Below are positions 16,208 to 25,208 of a stretch of DNA of 64,000 nucleotides, one piece after another. The notes under the pieces are model-generated. The model did not search any database. It was given only the letters and a program-made list of their open reading frames with translations, and had not been told where the DNA came from. The stretch comes from Spirochaetales bacterium. Lineage in GTDB: Bacteria; Spirochaetota; Spirochaetia; UBA9216. Location of the stretch: NCBI GenBank assembly GCA_016839055.1, contig JAEKNX010000002.1, forward strand, positions 310,001 to 374,000, written 5' to 3'. The translations under genes were made by a program, and so were the position numbers. Numbering within the stretch: position 1 is the stretch's first letter; each line of letters starts with the position of its first letter.

Positions 16208-17620
16208 TCAGGATTCGGATGAATCGGGATTCATCATACTGTTTAGCCTCGCTTGCTCCAGTATAACCGATAAATTCTTCTCATGGGTAGGAATTACAAG
16301 ACCTTTTTTTCCGTCCTTCGGCCTGCGCAGATATTTAACCTGTGTGTAGTAAAGTTCGCCTTTTCCCGCGGTCTTCCCTTTGCTGTAATACAGAGCAAGA
16401 TTTCCTGCATCCAGCATGGTCTCAAGGGGAACGGACTTTCCGCGGATTGTCTTGATGAAGACATAGCCACCGGGATAATCACGGGTATGAAGCCATATAT
16501 CGTTTCCTCTGACATAATTACGGAGGAGGCTGTCGTTTTCTCTTGCATTTCTTCCAACAAGAATTGTAAAAACACCGGATCTGTAATTTAGTCCGGGAGC
16601 TTTATCTTTGACATCGAGTTTATTCTGTTTTGGTACTGAGCTGAGAAAATCCTCAATAGCAGAAGGATCATCCTCTGATTCAATCCATTTTTGATCATTC
16701 TTTGTGTTTTTAAGCATTACCCTGTGGTTGTTCAGATCTTCAAGAACCTTTTCAATTCCTGATTTGGCCTTTCGGTATTTCGTGTAGTATTTTTCCGCGT
16801 TTTTTTCGGGACTCAATGCAGGGTCAAGCTCGATATCTGTTTCTTCATTGTCGCGGTAGTAGTTCTGAACCCTGATCCATTTGTCGCCCTTTTTTATCAT
16901 GTGCATGCTGCTCATCAGAAGATCGCCGGTCTGCTTGTACTCCTCAAAACTCTCATAATTAGCAGATTTTTTCTCAAGCCTTTTGATAACCGAACTTACC
17001 CTCGCCTCATCTGAGGCAAGTTTTTTTAGGGCTCTCTCTCTCAGTCTAAGAAGTGTCTGCTCAGCTTCGATATTCTCGTAATAGTCGCATATCCGCTTAT
17101 TAAAAGAGTCTTCACCGGCTAGTTCGCGGACCGTGAAATTTCTGTTTGGGCCTTCTTTTGGAAGCGGGGGAGAAAATACTCCTCCCGAGACCTCGCTGCG
17201 GCCGGGCCGGCGGTAGAAGGCGTCGTGGATGAGCCCTATAGAGTCTGTTGCAATGATATTGGCGGCTCCGCTCCAGAGTCTTATCCAGAGAAGAATTTCC
17301 TCGCCAGCGCGCAGCATTTTAATTCGGATAATTCGGTCATTGTTCAGCTGCTCAATTTCGAGAATACGCCCTCCGCGTATCCTTGACCTCATAAACTGCG
17401 AGAACCGCTGGAGTTTTACTTCATTTACCGGCGCTTTTTCGGTGAGATGTATTCGTGTCTTTCCCGGTGCAAGGCAGATGATAATACCGAAGCGGGTTCC
17501 AGGTTTGTAGAACTCAAGATAGAGAGTGCTGAAATTAGGCTGTTTTATTTTCTGAAGATGTGAACCCTCTAATTCGAGTTCACTTAGAATCAGATCAATT
17601 TCTTTATGGTTTAACGACAT
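16208..17620 (-). CDS. rqcH: Rqc2/RqcH-type NFACT protein
   Basis: 470 residues. NFACT-N-like N-terminus (QPNFSTLYLEFYKPG, DRIIRIKML), a coiled-coil arm at about residues 190-310, then the NFACT-R/DUF814 domain with NDIWLHTRDYPGGYVFIK and RKSVPLETMLDAGNLALYYSKG-like elements near 375-410. In Bacillus this family binds stalled 50S subunits and adds poly-Ala tails. The protein is about 100 residues shorter than the Bacillus form, mostly in the N-terminal half. Downstream of a macrodomain gene, 11 bp apart. Confidence 0.85.
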   Translation of the reverse strand: MSLNHKEIDLILSELELEGSHLQKIKQPNFSTLYLEFYKPGTRFGIIICLAPGKTRIHLTEKAPVNEVKLQRFSQFMRSRIRGGRILEIEQLNNDRIIRIKMLRAGEEILLWIRLWSGAANIIATDSIGLIHDAFYRRPGRSEVSGGVFSPPLPKEGPNRNFTVRELAGEDSFNKRICDYYENIEAEQTLLRLRERALKKLASDEARVSSVIKRLEKKSANYESFEEYKQTGDLLMSSMHMIKKGDKWIRVQNYYRDNEETDIELDPALSPEKNAEKYYTKYRKAKSGIEKVLEDLNNHRVMLKNTKNDQKWIESEDDPSAIEDFLSSVPKQNKLDVKDKAPGLNYRSGVFTILVGRNARENDSLLRNYVRGNDIWLHTRDYPGGYVFIKTIRGKSVPLETMLDAGNLALYYSKGKTAGKGELYYTQVKYLRRPKDGKKGLVIPTHEKNLSVILEQARLNSMMNPDSSES

Positions 17621-17631
17621 ATCTTCGGATT

Positions 17632-18186
17632 CTATACGGAGAGACGGCTCTTATCAACAGCAGAAAGGAAGCTTTGTTCATCATGTTCGGAAAAGAAGAC
17701 AAGAGTCACCTCACGCGGCAGACTGTTCTTCTTGAGATGTTCGATGATGGTTTCATAGGCGATTGTGGCTGCTATTTTTTTTGGAAAACCGTAGATGCCG
17801 GTTGATATCGCAGGAAAGGCCAGTTTTTTAATGCCGGTCTCGGAAGCCAGATTCAGAGAATTCTGGTAGGCCGAGGCAAGTACTTCACGTTCATTGGTTT
17901 TTCCGCCGTGCCATATGGGCCCGACTGTATGGATAATATAGTCGCTTGGCATGTCTCCGGCGGTTGTAAGTACAGCTTTTCCCGGAGGAAGACCGTCAGG
18001 ATATCTATGGGCTCTGATGTCGCGGCATTCGGCTAGAATGTTCGGACCTCCGGCTCTGTGGATTGCCCCGTCTACTCCGCCTCCGCCGAGAAGACTGGAA
18101 TTAGCCGCGTTTACAACCGCATCAACTTCAAGACAGGTGATATCTCCGAACACAGTTTTTAGCCGACCAGAACAGAAATTATCCAT
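17632..18186 (-). CDS. Macrodomain ADP-ribose hydrolase (YmdB-like)
   Basis: 184 residues. Macrodomain motifs: GDITCLEVDAVVNAANSS near residue 14, GGGGVDGAIHRAGG near 33, HTVGP near 86, and AFPAISTGIYGFP near 123. The catalytic-site pattern is that of O-acetyl-ADP-ribose deacetylases that also remove mono-ADP-ribose. GGGGGAA precedes the ATG, and a TATAAT box lies 16 nt upstream. Lead gene of the minus-strand run to rqcH. Confidence 0.92.
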   Translation of the reverse strand: MDNFCSGRLKTVFGDITCLEVDAVVNAANSSLLGGGGVDGAIHRAGGPNILAECRDIRAHRYPDGLPPGKAVLTTAGDMPSDYIIHTVGPIWHGGKTNEREVLASAYQNSLNLASETGIKKLAFPAISTGIYGFPKKIAATIAYETIIEHLKKNSLPREVTLVFFSEHDEQSFLSAVDKSRLSV

Positions 18187-18307
18187 ATGTTCCCCCGGAC
18201 ATTATAATAGATGTGATTTTGTTATATGTCTACTTTTAGTTTATTCTGCCGGAGAAAAAAACGCGTTTAGATTGATTCCGCTTTACAGAAATATAGTAGA
18301 TAGAGCA

Positions 18308-19360
18308 TTACAGGCCTTCCATAGTGGTGAGAAGCTGTGACATCTCATCATCGGTTCCTATTGTGATTCTGACAAAGTCGTTGATTCCCTCTTTGTCAAA
18401 GTATCGTACAAGAATCTTTTTCTCTTTCAGGCGCATGTAAATATCTTCACCTCTTAATCCATCTTTGCGGGCAAAGACGAAATTTGCCTTTGACGGCAGG
18501 ACTGTCCACCCTAAATTGATAGCTTTAAGAGTGAAGCTATCTCTTGTTGTTATTATTTTGCTGATTACATCTTTTCTATAGGAAGAATCAAAAATAGAGA
18601 GTTCTCCGCACCTCTGGGCTATGAAATCGACGGGATATGAGTTGAAGGAGTTTTTGACGGTATTCAGCGCGCTAATGAGCTTCTTATCACCGAGAGCGTA
18701 ACCAAGTCTCAGCCCCGCAAGCGATGAGCTTTTTGAGAAGGTCCTTACAACAAGAAGATTCTCATAGTCGTTTATAAGTGATGCCGCGCTCTCGCCTCCG
18801 AAAGCAATGTAGGCTTCATCAATTGCCACGAGTCTGCCGCATTTGTAATTGTCTAGAAGATATTTTATCTTTTCAAGAGGCAGGCAGATGCCCGTAGGCG
18901 CGTTAGGATTAGGGAGAATAATACCGGTAGAGTCCCCGTCGAGATAGCTGTCGATATCGAGCGAGTAATCACCTTGAAGGGGAATCTTTTTGTACGGGAT
19001 ATTATAGAAGCCCGAATACACCGGATAAAATGAATAGGTAAATTCGGGAAAAAAAAGAGGTCCGTATTTTCCATCGAAAAAGCCGAAGAAGACGAATGAA
19101 AGAACCTCGTCCGAACCGTTTCCTATGAACACATTCTCAGGCTCAAGGCCTTCGGCACGGGCAATCTCTTGTCTCAGGTTTTTTGATGTCGGATCAGGGT
19201 AGAGTCTAAGCCGTGAGGCATCGATATCAGACAGAAAGTCCTTAATGAGGGGGGTTGGAGGGTATGGATTCTCGTTAGTATTAAGTTTGATGAAACCGCC
19301 TTCCTGCGGCTGTTCCCCGGGGGTGTAGGGGGTAAGGTTCTTCATTCTGTCTGCAAACAT
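18308..19360 (-). CDS. hisC: Histidinol-phosphate aminotransferase
   Basis: 350 residues, class I/II PLP aminotransferase. KLNTNENPYPP near residue 26, GNGSDEVL near 81, PNPNAPTG near 150, AIDEAYIAF near 173, and the PLP lysine in TFSKSSSLAGLRLGYA near 206. It converts imidazole-acetol phosphate to histidinol phosphate and often also acts on aromatic amino acids. GGAG precedes the ATG. It is separated from trpB by a strong terminator, so it is probably its own transcription unit despite the shared strand. Confidence 0.9.
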   Translation of the reverse strand: MFADRMKNLTPYTPGEQPQEGGFIKLNTNENPYPPTPLIKDFLSDIDASRLRLYPDPTSKNLRQEIARAEGLEPENVFIGNGSDEVLSFVFFGFFDGKYGPLFFPEFTYSFYPVYSGFYNIPYKKIPLQGDYSLDIDSYLDGDSTGIILPNPNAPTGICLPLEKIKYLLDNYKCGRLVAIDEAYIAFGGESAASLINDYENLLVVRTFSKSSSLAGLRLGYALGDKKLISALNTVKNSFNSYPVDFIAQRCGELSIFDSSYRKDVISKIITTRDSFTLKAINLGWTVLPSKANFVFARKDGLRGEDIYMRLKEKKILVRYFDKEGINDFVRITIGTDDEMSQLLTTMEGL

Positions 19361-19428
19361 GGTGGTTCTCCGCTTAAATATTCTGGCTTATAACAGGATA
19401 TAATATTAATTATTAAATGTCATCAGGG

Positions 19429-19462
19429 TAAAAAAATTACCCCTGGACTGACAGTCCAAGGG
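19429..19462 (-). terminator. Rho-independent terminator after trpB
   Basis: On the minus strand CCCTTGGAC, loop TGTCA and GTCCAGGGG form a 9-bp stem with one G-U pair, followed by TAA and a run of T. It begins 24 bp beyond the trpB stop and precedes hisC. Confidence 0.85.
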
Positions 19463-19485
19463 CAAACGTATAATATCAGATAATT

Positions 19486-20688
19486 TTAAATTTCTCTTAT
19501 ACCGTAGTTATCTACGATGAAGTCAATATCCTTATCGCCCCTGCCGCTTAGGTTGACGAGGATTGATTCCCTCGGTTTTTCCTTTGCGAGTTTCATAGCA
19601 TAGGCTACGGCGTGAGCGCTTTCGAGGGCCGGAATTATTCCTTCTTTTCTGCTGAGGGTGTAGAACGCATCGAGGCAGTCATCGTCCGAAGCTGTTACGT
19701 AATTTACCTTTTTAAGGTCTTTGAGCATCGAGTGCTCAGGTCCGACGCCAGGATAATCAAGGCCGCTTGCTATTGAGTAAACAGGTGACGGCTCGCCATT
19801 TTCTTCCTGCAGAAGATAGCATTTGAATCCATGAATGATTCCCGGTTTTCCGTATGTAAGAGTAGAGGCGTGATCTCCCGGTTTAAATGAGCGTCCGGCT
19901 GGTTCTACTCCGTATAAGCTGCATTCCGGATCTTCAAGAAAGGACGAGAAGATACCAATTGCATTGCTTCCTCCGCCGACACATGCAACGACATTGTCTG
20001 GAAGTTCTCCTGTCATTTCCTGGAATTGATCTTTTGCTTCAATACCAACTACCCTCTGGAAATCTCTTACCATCATAGGGAAGGGGTGAGGCCCTACAAC
20101 CGAACCGATACAGTAGATTGTAGTAACAGGATCTTTAAGATAGGCCTCAAAGGCTGAATCTACCGCTTCCTTTAGAGTTTTCAGTCCGTGTGATACCGGA
20201 ACAACTGTTGCTCCGAGCAGCTTCATTCTTATAACATTAGGATGTTCTTTTACAATATCAACCTCGCCCATGTGAATCTCACATTCAAGGCCGAAATAGG
20301 CGGCTGCGGTAGCAAGGGCAACACCATGCTGACCCGCTCCGGTCTCCGCGATGAGCTTTTTCTTTCCGAGGTATTTGGCAAGCAGCGCTTCTCCCATGCA
20401 ATGGTTCAGTTTATGAGCGCCTGTATGGTTAAGATCTTCACGTTTAAGATAAATCCGTCCTCCGAGTTCATCCGAGAGGGTCTTTGCAAAATAGACAGGG
20501 GTAGGTCTGCCCTGGAAATGCTTTCTTATACTTCTAAGTTCTGAAATGAACTGATGTGATTTACTGATTGAATAATAGGCATCTGTGATCTTGTCCATTT
20601 CTTCCTGGAGTTGGGGCGGAATAAAACTTCCTCCGTATTCTCCGAAGTTTCCGTTTGTATCAGGCAATGTCTTGAAATAATTTTCCAT
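19486..20688 (-). CDS. trpB: Tryptophan synthase beta chain
   Basis: 400 residues. [12 protein letters not shown] near residue 16, the PLP lysine in [15 protein letters not shown] (Lys93), [10 protein letters not shown] near 233 and NLSGRGDKD near the C-terminus. It joins indole and serine to give tryptophan. The sequence is of the standard TrpB1 type, which normally works with TrpA, but no trpA is adjacent; it must be elsewhere or absent. AAGGAG precedes the ATG. The gene has its own promoter with two interleaved inverted repeats and its own terminator, which points to separate regulation. Confidence 0.95.
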   Translation of the reverse strand: MENYFKTLPDTNGNFGEYGGSFIPPQLQEEMDKITDAYYSISKSHQFISELRSIRKHFQGRPTPVYFAKTLSDELGGRIYLKREDLNHTGAHKLNHCMGEALLAKYLGKKKLIAETGAGQHGVALATAAAYFGLECEIHMGEVDIVKEHPNVIRMKLLGATVVPVSHGLKTLKEAVDSAFEAYLKDPVTTIYCIGSVVGPHPFPMMVRDFQRVVGIEAKDQFQEMTGELPDNVVACVGGGSNAIGIFSSFLEDPECSLYGVEPAGRSFKPGDHASTLTYGKPGIIHGFKCYLLQEENGEPSPVYSIASGLDYPGVGPEHSMLKDLKKVNYVTASDDDCLDAFYTLSRKEGIIPALESAHAVAYAMKLAKEKPRESILVNLSGRGDKDIDFIVDNYGIREI

Positions 20689-20702
20689 AATTGTATCTCC
20701 TT

Positions 20703-20759
20703 ACAGTAACAGGATGATAGCGTGGAATGACGTTACTGTCAATAGAAACATCATTCCAC
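20703..20759 (-). promoter_or_regulatory. trpB promoter with two interleaved inverted repeats
   Basis: Minus strand: TTGACA (20742-20737), 17-bp spacer, TATCAT (20719-20714). Repeat A is GTGGAATGA/TCATTCCAC (20759-20751 with 20730-20722), repeat B is ACAGTAAC/GTTACTGT (20739-20732 with 20710-20703). Their arms alternate A-B-A-B. On DNA they cover the -35, the spacer and the start region, as operators would. In a read-through RNA from folC they would form an H-type pseudoknot next to the trpB ribosome-binding site. Confidence 0.65.
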
Positions 20760-20776
20760 TCATGAAAAAGTATCTT

Positions 20777-22132
20777 TTAGGTGAGCAAGGCTCTGATCTC
20801 GGATACCATGTAAAATGAACCCGTTACAAAGACAGGTTTTCCGTAGGACAGGGCTCTATCGAGGGCGTCGGAAGGATCCTTCAGCAGTTCGGCTGATATT
20901 CCGGTGCTGCTAAAAATCCTGAAGACCTCATCCGGGTCGCTCTTCTTGAAAGTGCCCGGTGTTGATATGACTACCCTGTTAAAAAGGGCGCTTAGAACCT
21001 CGGCCATTCCATGGGTATCCTTGCCGTCAACAGCGCCGAAGAGGAGGGTTCCGCCCGCCTCTCCTGTCGTCTCAAAGAAGGCCTGCGCGGATAGTATCGC
21101 TGATTTTGGGGTATGAGCGCCGTCGAGCACAACCTTCGGGCTACCGGCCGGGGCGAATACCTCCATTCTGCCTGGTAGAGCAGTGCTGGGTATTCCCAGG
21201 GCCAGATTGATATCCGAAATTCCGGTTTCTTTCTTTCGTTTTAAATGTGCGAGGACAGATACTGCCATCGCCGCGTTTTTAGCCTGATAGAACCCGGCCT
21301 GTTTTAGCTTGAAACTGATTTCTTCTCCGGTTTTCAGCCTGAGCAGAGCTTCCTGCGCCCATGGGCCGGATTCCGTTTTAACTGAAGTAAGGTTAGTAAC
21401 GAGATCATCGGGAAAGAAAATATCCGAACACTTTGATGCCGCGGTCTGCCTGAATACGCTTTCCGCCTCGGGATGCTGGTCCCCCGAAAATACAGGGACA
21501 CCCTTCTTGATAATTCCGGCCTTCTCAAGGGCAATCTTCTCTATTGTGTCTCCGAGATATTCGGTATGTTCAAGTTCAATCAAGGTGAGAACTGAAGCTT
21601 CGGGAATTATCACATTTGTAGCATCCAGACGCCCTCCGAGTCCGGTCTCAAAGACTGCCCACTCACAACCGCTTTCCCTGAAGATGAGAAAAGACAGAAG
21701 GGTCAGGAGTTCGAAGGTTGTCGGCAGTCCTCCGGGAAGGTTCTCTCCGCCGGATTCGGCCTCTATTACCGACATCATCATCGAGGCTGTCGCAGTATAT
21801 AAGGTCTCGTCGAAGAAGGTGCCCGCCATGCTGATACGCTCTTTATAAGTCTCTACATGGGGCGAGGAATATAGCCCGGTTTTAATTCCGTTAGCAGCGA
21901 GAATCCCGGCGATGAAGGCCGCAGTCGAGCCCTTGCCCTTGGAGCCCGCAACGTGAATGGATTTAAAAGCATTCTGGGGGTTACCGAAGAGGGGGAGAAG
22001 CGCGTACATCCGATCCAGACGGTATTCCCGCGCAGTCAGATTCGGAGCTTTTTCGAGATTAGTGAACGACTCGAGGTGGCCGAAGGCTTCGGCAGAGGTT
22101 CTAAAGTCCACGGTCTTTAATCGCATTCCCAT
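20777..22132 (-). CDS. folC: Folylpolyglutamate synthase / dihydrofolate synthase
   Basis: About 451 residues of the Mur-ligase-like FolC family: HVAGSKGKGSTAAFIAG (P-loop) near residue 59, YSSPHVETYKERI near 88, TGLGGRLDATNVI near 155, the catalytic AKNAAMA region and LDGAHTP near 335. It adds glutamates to (dihydro)folate. It overlaps the end of hisD. Three in-frame ATGs compete (22150, 22132, 22126); 22132 is preferred because GAGGG lies 11 nt upstream, but this is uncertain. Confidence 0.9.
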   Translation of the reverse strand: MGMRLKTVDFRTSAEAFGHLESFTNLEKAPNLTAREYRLDRMYALLPLFGNPQNAFKSIHVAGSKGKGSTAAFIAGILAANGIKTGLYSSPHVETYKERISMAGTFFDETLYTATASMMMSVIEAESGGENLPGGLPTTFELLTLLSFLIFRESGCEWAVFETGLGGRLDATNVIIPEASVLTLIELEHTEYLGDTIEKIALEKAGIIKKGVPVFSGDQHPEAESVFRQTAASKCSDIFFPDDLVTNLTSVKTESGPWAQEALLRLKTGEEISFKLKQAGFYQAKNAAMAVSVLAHLKRKKETGISDINLALGIPSTALPGRMEVFAPAGSPKVVLDGAHTPKSAILSAQAFFETTGEAGGTLLFGAVDGKDTHGMAEVLSALFNRVVISTPGTFKKSDPDEVFRIFSSTGISAELLKDPSDALDRALSYGKPVFVTGSFYMVSEIRALLT

Positions 22133-23402
22133 GGGTGATGAAGCCCTCATAATCGGCGAGGGCTTTTACATGGCCCGCTGCTCCGTTGAGTCCTTCCTTC
22201 GATGCATATACGACCGATGAGTATTTGATAAAATCCCTCACAGATACCGCAGAGTAGGTCTTGGCCCCGCCGCCTGTGGGCAGTACTGCGTTAGCGCCCG
22301 TTGAATAATTTGCCAAAGAGAAGGGCGTATTCTCTCCGAGAAGGATTTCGCCGGCATTTTTTATCAGAGACAGGGTGTCGAAGGGATCCCTCGTCTGCAG
22401 CTGAAGATGCTCGGGTGCAAACTCGTTGATTATGTCCGCCGCTTCTTCGATTGAATCAGTTATTATTATGCCGCCGTAGCCCGAGAGAACGTCTTTTACG
22501 AAGGTTTTTCTCGGTTCAGGCAGCGCCTCTGTTTTTTTTCTCAGTATCTCCGCGGCAGCCTCGGCGAGTTTTTTCGAATTCGTAAGAAGAATTGCCGAGG
22601 AATCAGAGCCGTGTTCAGCCTCGATAAGAAGGTCTATCGCGGCTTTTTCAGGATCAGCTGTTTCATCGGCTAGTACAATAGCCTCAGACGGTCCGGCGGG
22701 GAGTCCCGCGTCGACCCTCGATGAGAGAAGTCTCTTCGCGGCGGCGACATATTTGCTGCCCGGGCCGGAAAGTTTTACAACCGGCCTGATTGATTCAGTG
22801 CCCAGGGCCAGGGCCGCGATGGCCTGCGCGCCGCCTACCCTGTATACCTCGGTAACTCCGCAGAGCCCTGCCGCGTACAGGCAGGCCGGATCTATTGAGC
22901 TGTCTTCATTCGGGGGAGTGACAACGACAATCCTCTCCACTCCTGCAATGAAAGCCGGAACGGCAAGCATGTACAGCATCGAGGGGAAGCTGCCGCGGCC
23001 CCTTGGAACATAGAGCCCGACTGAAGATATAGGCATTGCCTTTTCTCCGGCAAAGATGCCGGGCCGGATCTCGGAGAAGGTCATCTCTCCAGGCCTCTGG
23101 CTGTTGTGGAATTTCTTGACATTATCAATTGAATACCGAATTGCCGCCTTTACATCTTCACTGAGCAATTTTTCGGCTTTTCCGTATTCTTCCTCTGTTG
23201 CGCGAAGGGAGATTCCGGAGAGATCGACGCCGTCGAATTTTTTTGTCAGTTCTCTCAGCGCCGCGTCACCGTCTTTCTCGACCTTGGCAATTATCTCTTC
23301 AACTGATCCGGAGACCTCGGAGATGTTCAGCTCGGAACGCGAGAGGATCAGGCTGCGTTCGTCTTTACCCATGTCTTTCCATCTGCGGATATTTATCTTC
23401 AT
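22101..23402 (-). CDS. hisD: Histidinol dehydrogenase
   Basis: 433 residues. Typical segments: VPRGRGSFPSMLYMLAVPA near residue 128, YRVGGAQAIAALALGTESI near 183, VKLSGPGSKYVAAAK near 205, the zinc/catalytic stretch EAEHGSDSSA near 262, and EFAPEHLQLQ and NTPFSLANYSTGANAVLPT near the end. It oxidises histidinol to histidine in two NAD-dependent steps. AAGGAA precedes the ATG. The folC start lies inside its 3' end, so the two are coupled. Confidence 0.95.
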   Translation of the reverse strand: MKINIRRWKDMGKDERSLILSRSELNISEVSGSVEEIIAKVEKDGDAALRELTKKFDGVDLSGISLRATEEEYGKAEKLLSEDVKAAIRYSIDNVKKFHNSQRPGEMTFSEIRPGIFAGEKAMPISSVGLYVPRGRGSFPSMLYMLAVPAFIAGVERIVVVTPPNEDSSIDPACLYAAGLCGVTEVYRVGGAQAIAALALGTESIRPVVKLSGPGSKYVAAAKRLLSSRVDAGLPAGPSEAIVLADETADPEKAAIDLLIEAEHGSDSSAILLTNSKKLAEAAAEILRKKTEALPEPRKTFVKDVLSGYGGIIITDSIEEAADIINEFAPEHLQLQTRDPFDTLSLIKNAGEILLGENTPFSLANYSTGANAVLPTGGGAKTYSAVSVRDFIKYSSVVYASKEGLNGAAGHVKALADYEGFITHGNAIKDRGL

Positions 23403-23585
23403 TGCATTTCCTTATCTTTAAAGGTTTATCATCGTCCGAAGTGTAAACTCTTTGTAAAAAACAATCGATTTTTTCATTTACCCCTGTGAAAGCAGTATAA
23501 GAATTATATATTATATAAGTCGGCATCTTCCGGATATCAATGGATTATGCAATTTATTTGAAATAATTTCTACAATCGGGGCGCT

Positions 23586-25208
23586 ATGACTTTTAAAAAA
23601 TTACAGCAGGCATTGCTTTCAGTACTGACATCACTCACTGTATTAATATATTTTTCTTCCTGCGGGCCGGTCTATGAGCTGTCGGTAGAAAGCAGCGGAG
23701 GAACCATTACGATGAACCCTGTCGGCGGAAGCTATTTCGAAAACCAGGTGGTAAGCCTCAACGCTCAGCCTTCTTCGGGCTACTATTTTACCGGCTGGGG
23801 GAACATCTCATCATATTCATTCGACTCTGCCTTGAGTGACGAAATATCATTAACCATGCCCGGAGAGAGTATCAGGCTGACGGCAGCCTTTGCCGAGAAG
23901 GGCAAGGGCTGGACATTTCTCATCTACCTGGCAGGAGATAACAGCCTCTCAGGCTATGCAAGCATTGATATGAACGAGATGGAGCAGGGCCTCTATGATG
24001 CCTTCAAGGCGGGTAATACGAACCTCGGCAGCGATGTGAAGATTCTCGTGCTGGCTGATTTTTCCGGCAGCGGCAACACCGCCCTTTATCTGATGAGCCC
24101 GGATAATTCGGATGTAATCGTTTCTTCGAAGATAACAGGCTGAAGTTTTCCTGCCTCCGATGAGCTGAATATGGGCAATCCCGATACTCTGTCCGATTTC
24201 ATCGAGTTCGGGCTTGAGACCTATCCGTCTCTGTACAACGCTCTTGTTCTCTGGAATCACGGCGGAGGAGCTAAAAGCATCAATTTTGACATTCTCCAGA
24301 GCAGGGAAATCTGTCAGGATCTAACAAGCGGTGATATTCTCAATAACAATGAGGTCCAGCAGGGTATTAAGGCGGGCCTCGCCGCCGCCGCAAGCGTAGC
24401 CGCCTTCGACGTCCTCGGCATGGATGCCTGCCTGATGGGGACGGTTGAGACGGCCTACGAGCTAAGGGAGCTTGGAAGCTATTTTACCGCCTCACCTGCC
24501 GAGGAATGGATCTGGGGCTGGGACTACCAGCGTCTCTTCGGCAATTTCTCAGTTAGCGGCAGCATCCCCCTTCCTTCCGCTATGGCCGACATGATAGTTA
24601 CCCAATATAAGCAGTCCACCGACACCGAGTCCACAAGCCTGCCTAACACTATGACGGCGGTAGACCTTTCGATGATGTCTGCTCTAAAGACCGAGATAGA
24701 CAAGCTTGCTGTCCTCCTCTATGGGGCTGGAGAGTCATCCTTCGAAGCCCGGCGAGACGCCTCGGGATATTTCTATGATCTCGATCCGTCAGATACATCT
24801 CTGTATGCTCCCTATACCGACCTTTACTCCTTCTGTAAGGGTGTAACCGGAGATGCGGCCGGGGCTGCTTCATCGGTTCTCACCGCCCTCGACTCGGCCG
24901 TTGTAGGCTGCTACGCGGAGTCAAGCGGAATCGGGCTTGATGATTATTATGGTACGGCCGATGAGGATGCCCTCCGGGGGCTTTCAATATTCATCTCGCA
25001 TGGAGAGAAAACATATCTTAGTAAATCGCACTATGCCTATCATTATTGGTACTATGACGATGACGTCACGGGCTCAGACAACATAACTGTCGGCAGCCTC
25101 GATTTCTGCACATCCGATACGGATGGGACGGTTGAATCCTGGCGTGAGCTTTTCGAGGCCTGGTATGATGATTATCCGTCTGATGGATATACTTTGGGAA
25201 AATATTAG
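23586..25208 (+). pseudogene. Clostripain-family (C11) lipoprotein peptidase split by an in-frame TGA
   Basis: One continuous frame of 541 codons interrupted only by TGA at 24141-24143. Part 1 has a lipoprotein signal (YFSSC), an InlB-like B-repeat (GGSYFENQVVSLNAQPSSGYYFTGW) read here in two pieces, GGSYFENQVVSLNAQ and SGYYFTGW, and the start of the C11 fold (WTFLIYLAGDNSL). Part 2 has the catalytic His in WNHGGG and Cys in MDACLMGTVETAYE. The TGA falls in a linker before LNMGNPDTL, where no catalytic residue is expected. Both halves keep good codon use, so the break is recent, is a sequencing error, or is read through. If unread, part 1 is non-catalytic. Its stop overlaps the convergent amidohydrolase by four bases. 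Confidence 0.8.

Noticed and set aside
24141-24170. Selenocysteine codon in the clostripain-type gene
   Set aside because: The TGA is in a non-catalytic linker, and no stable hairpin with a suitable apical loop follows within about 40 nt. Nonsense mutation or read-through is simpler.
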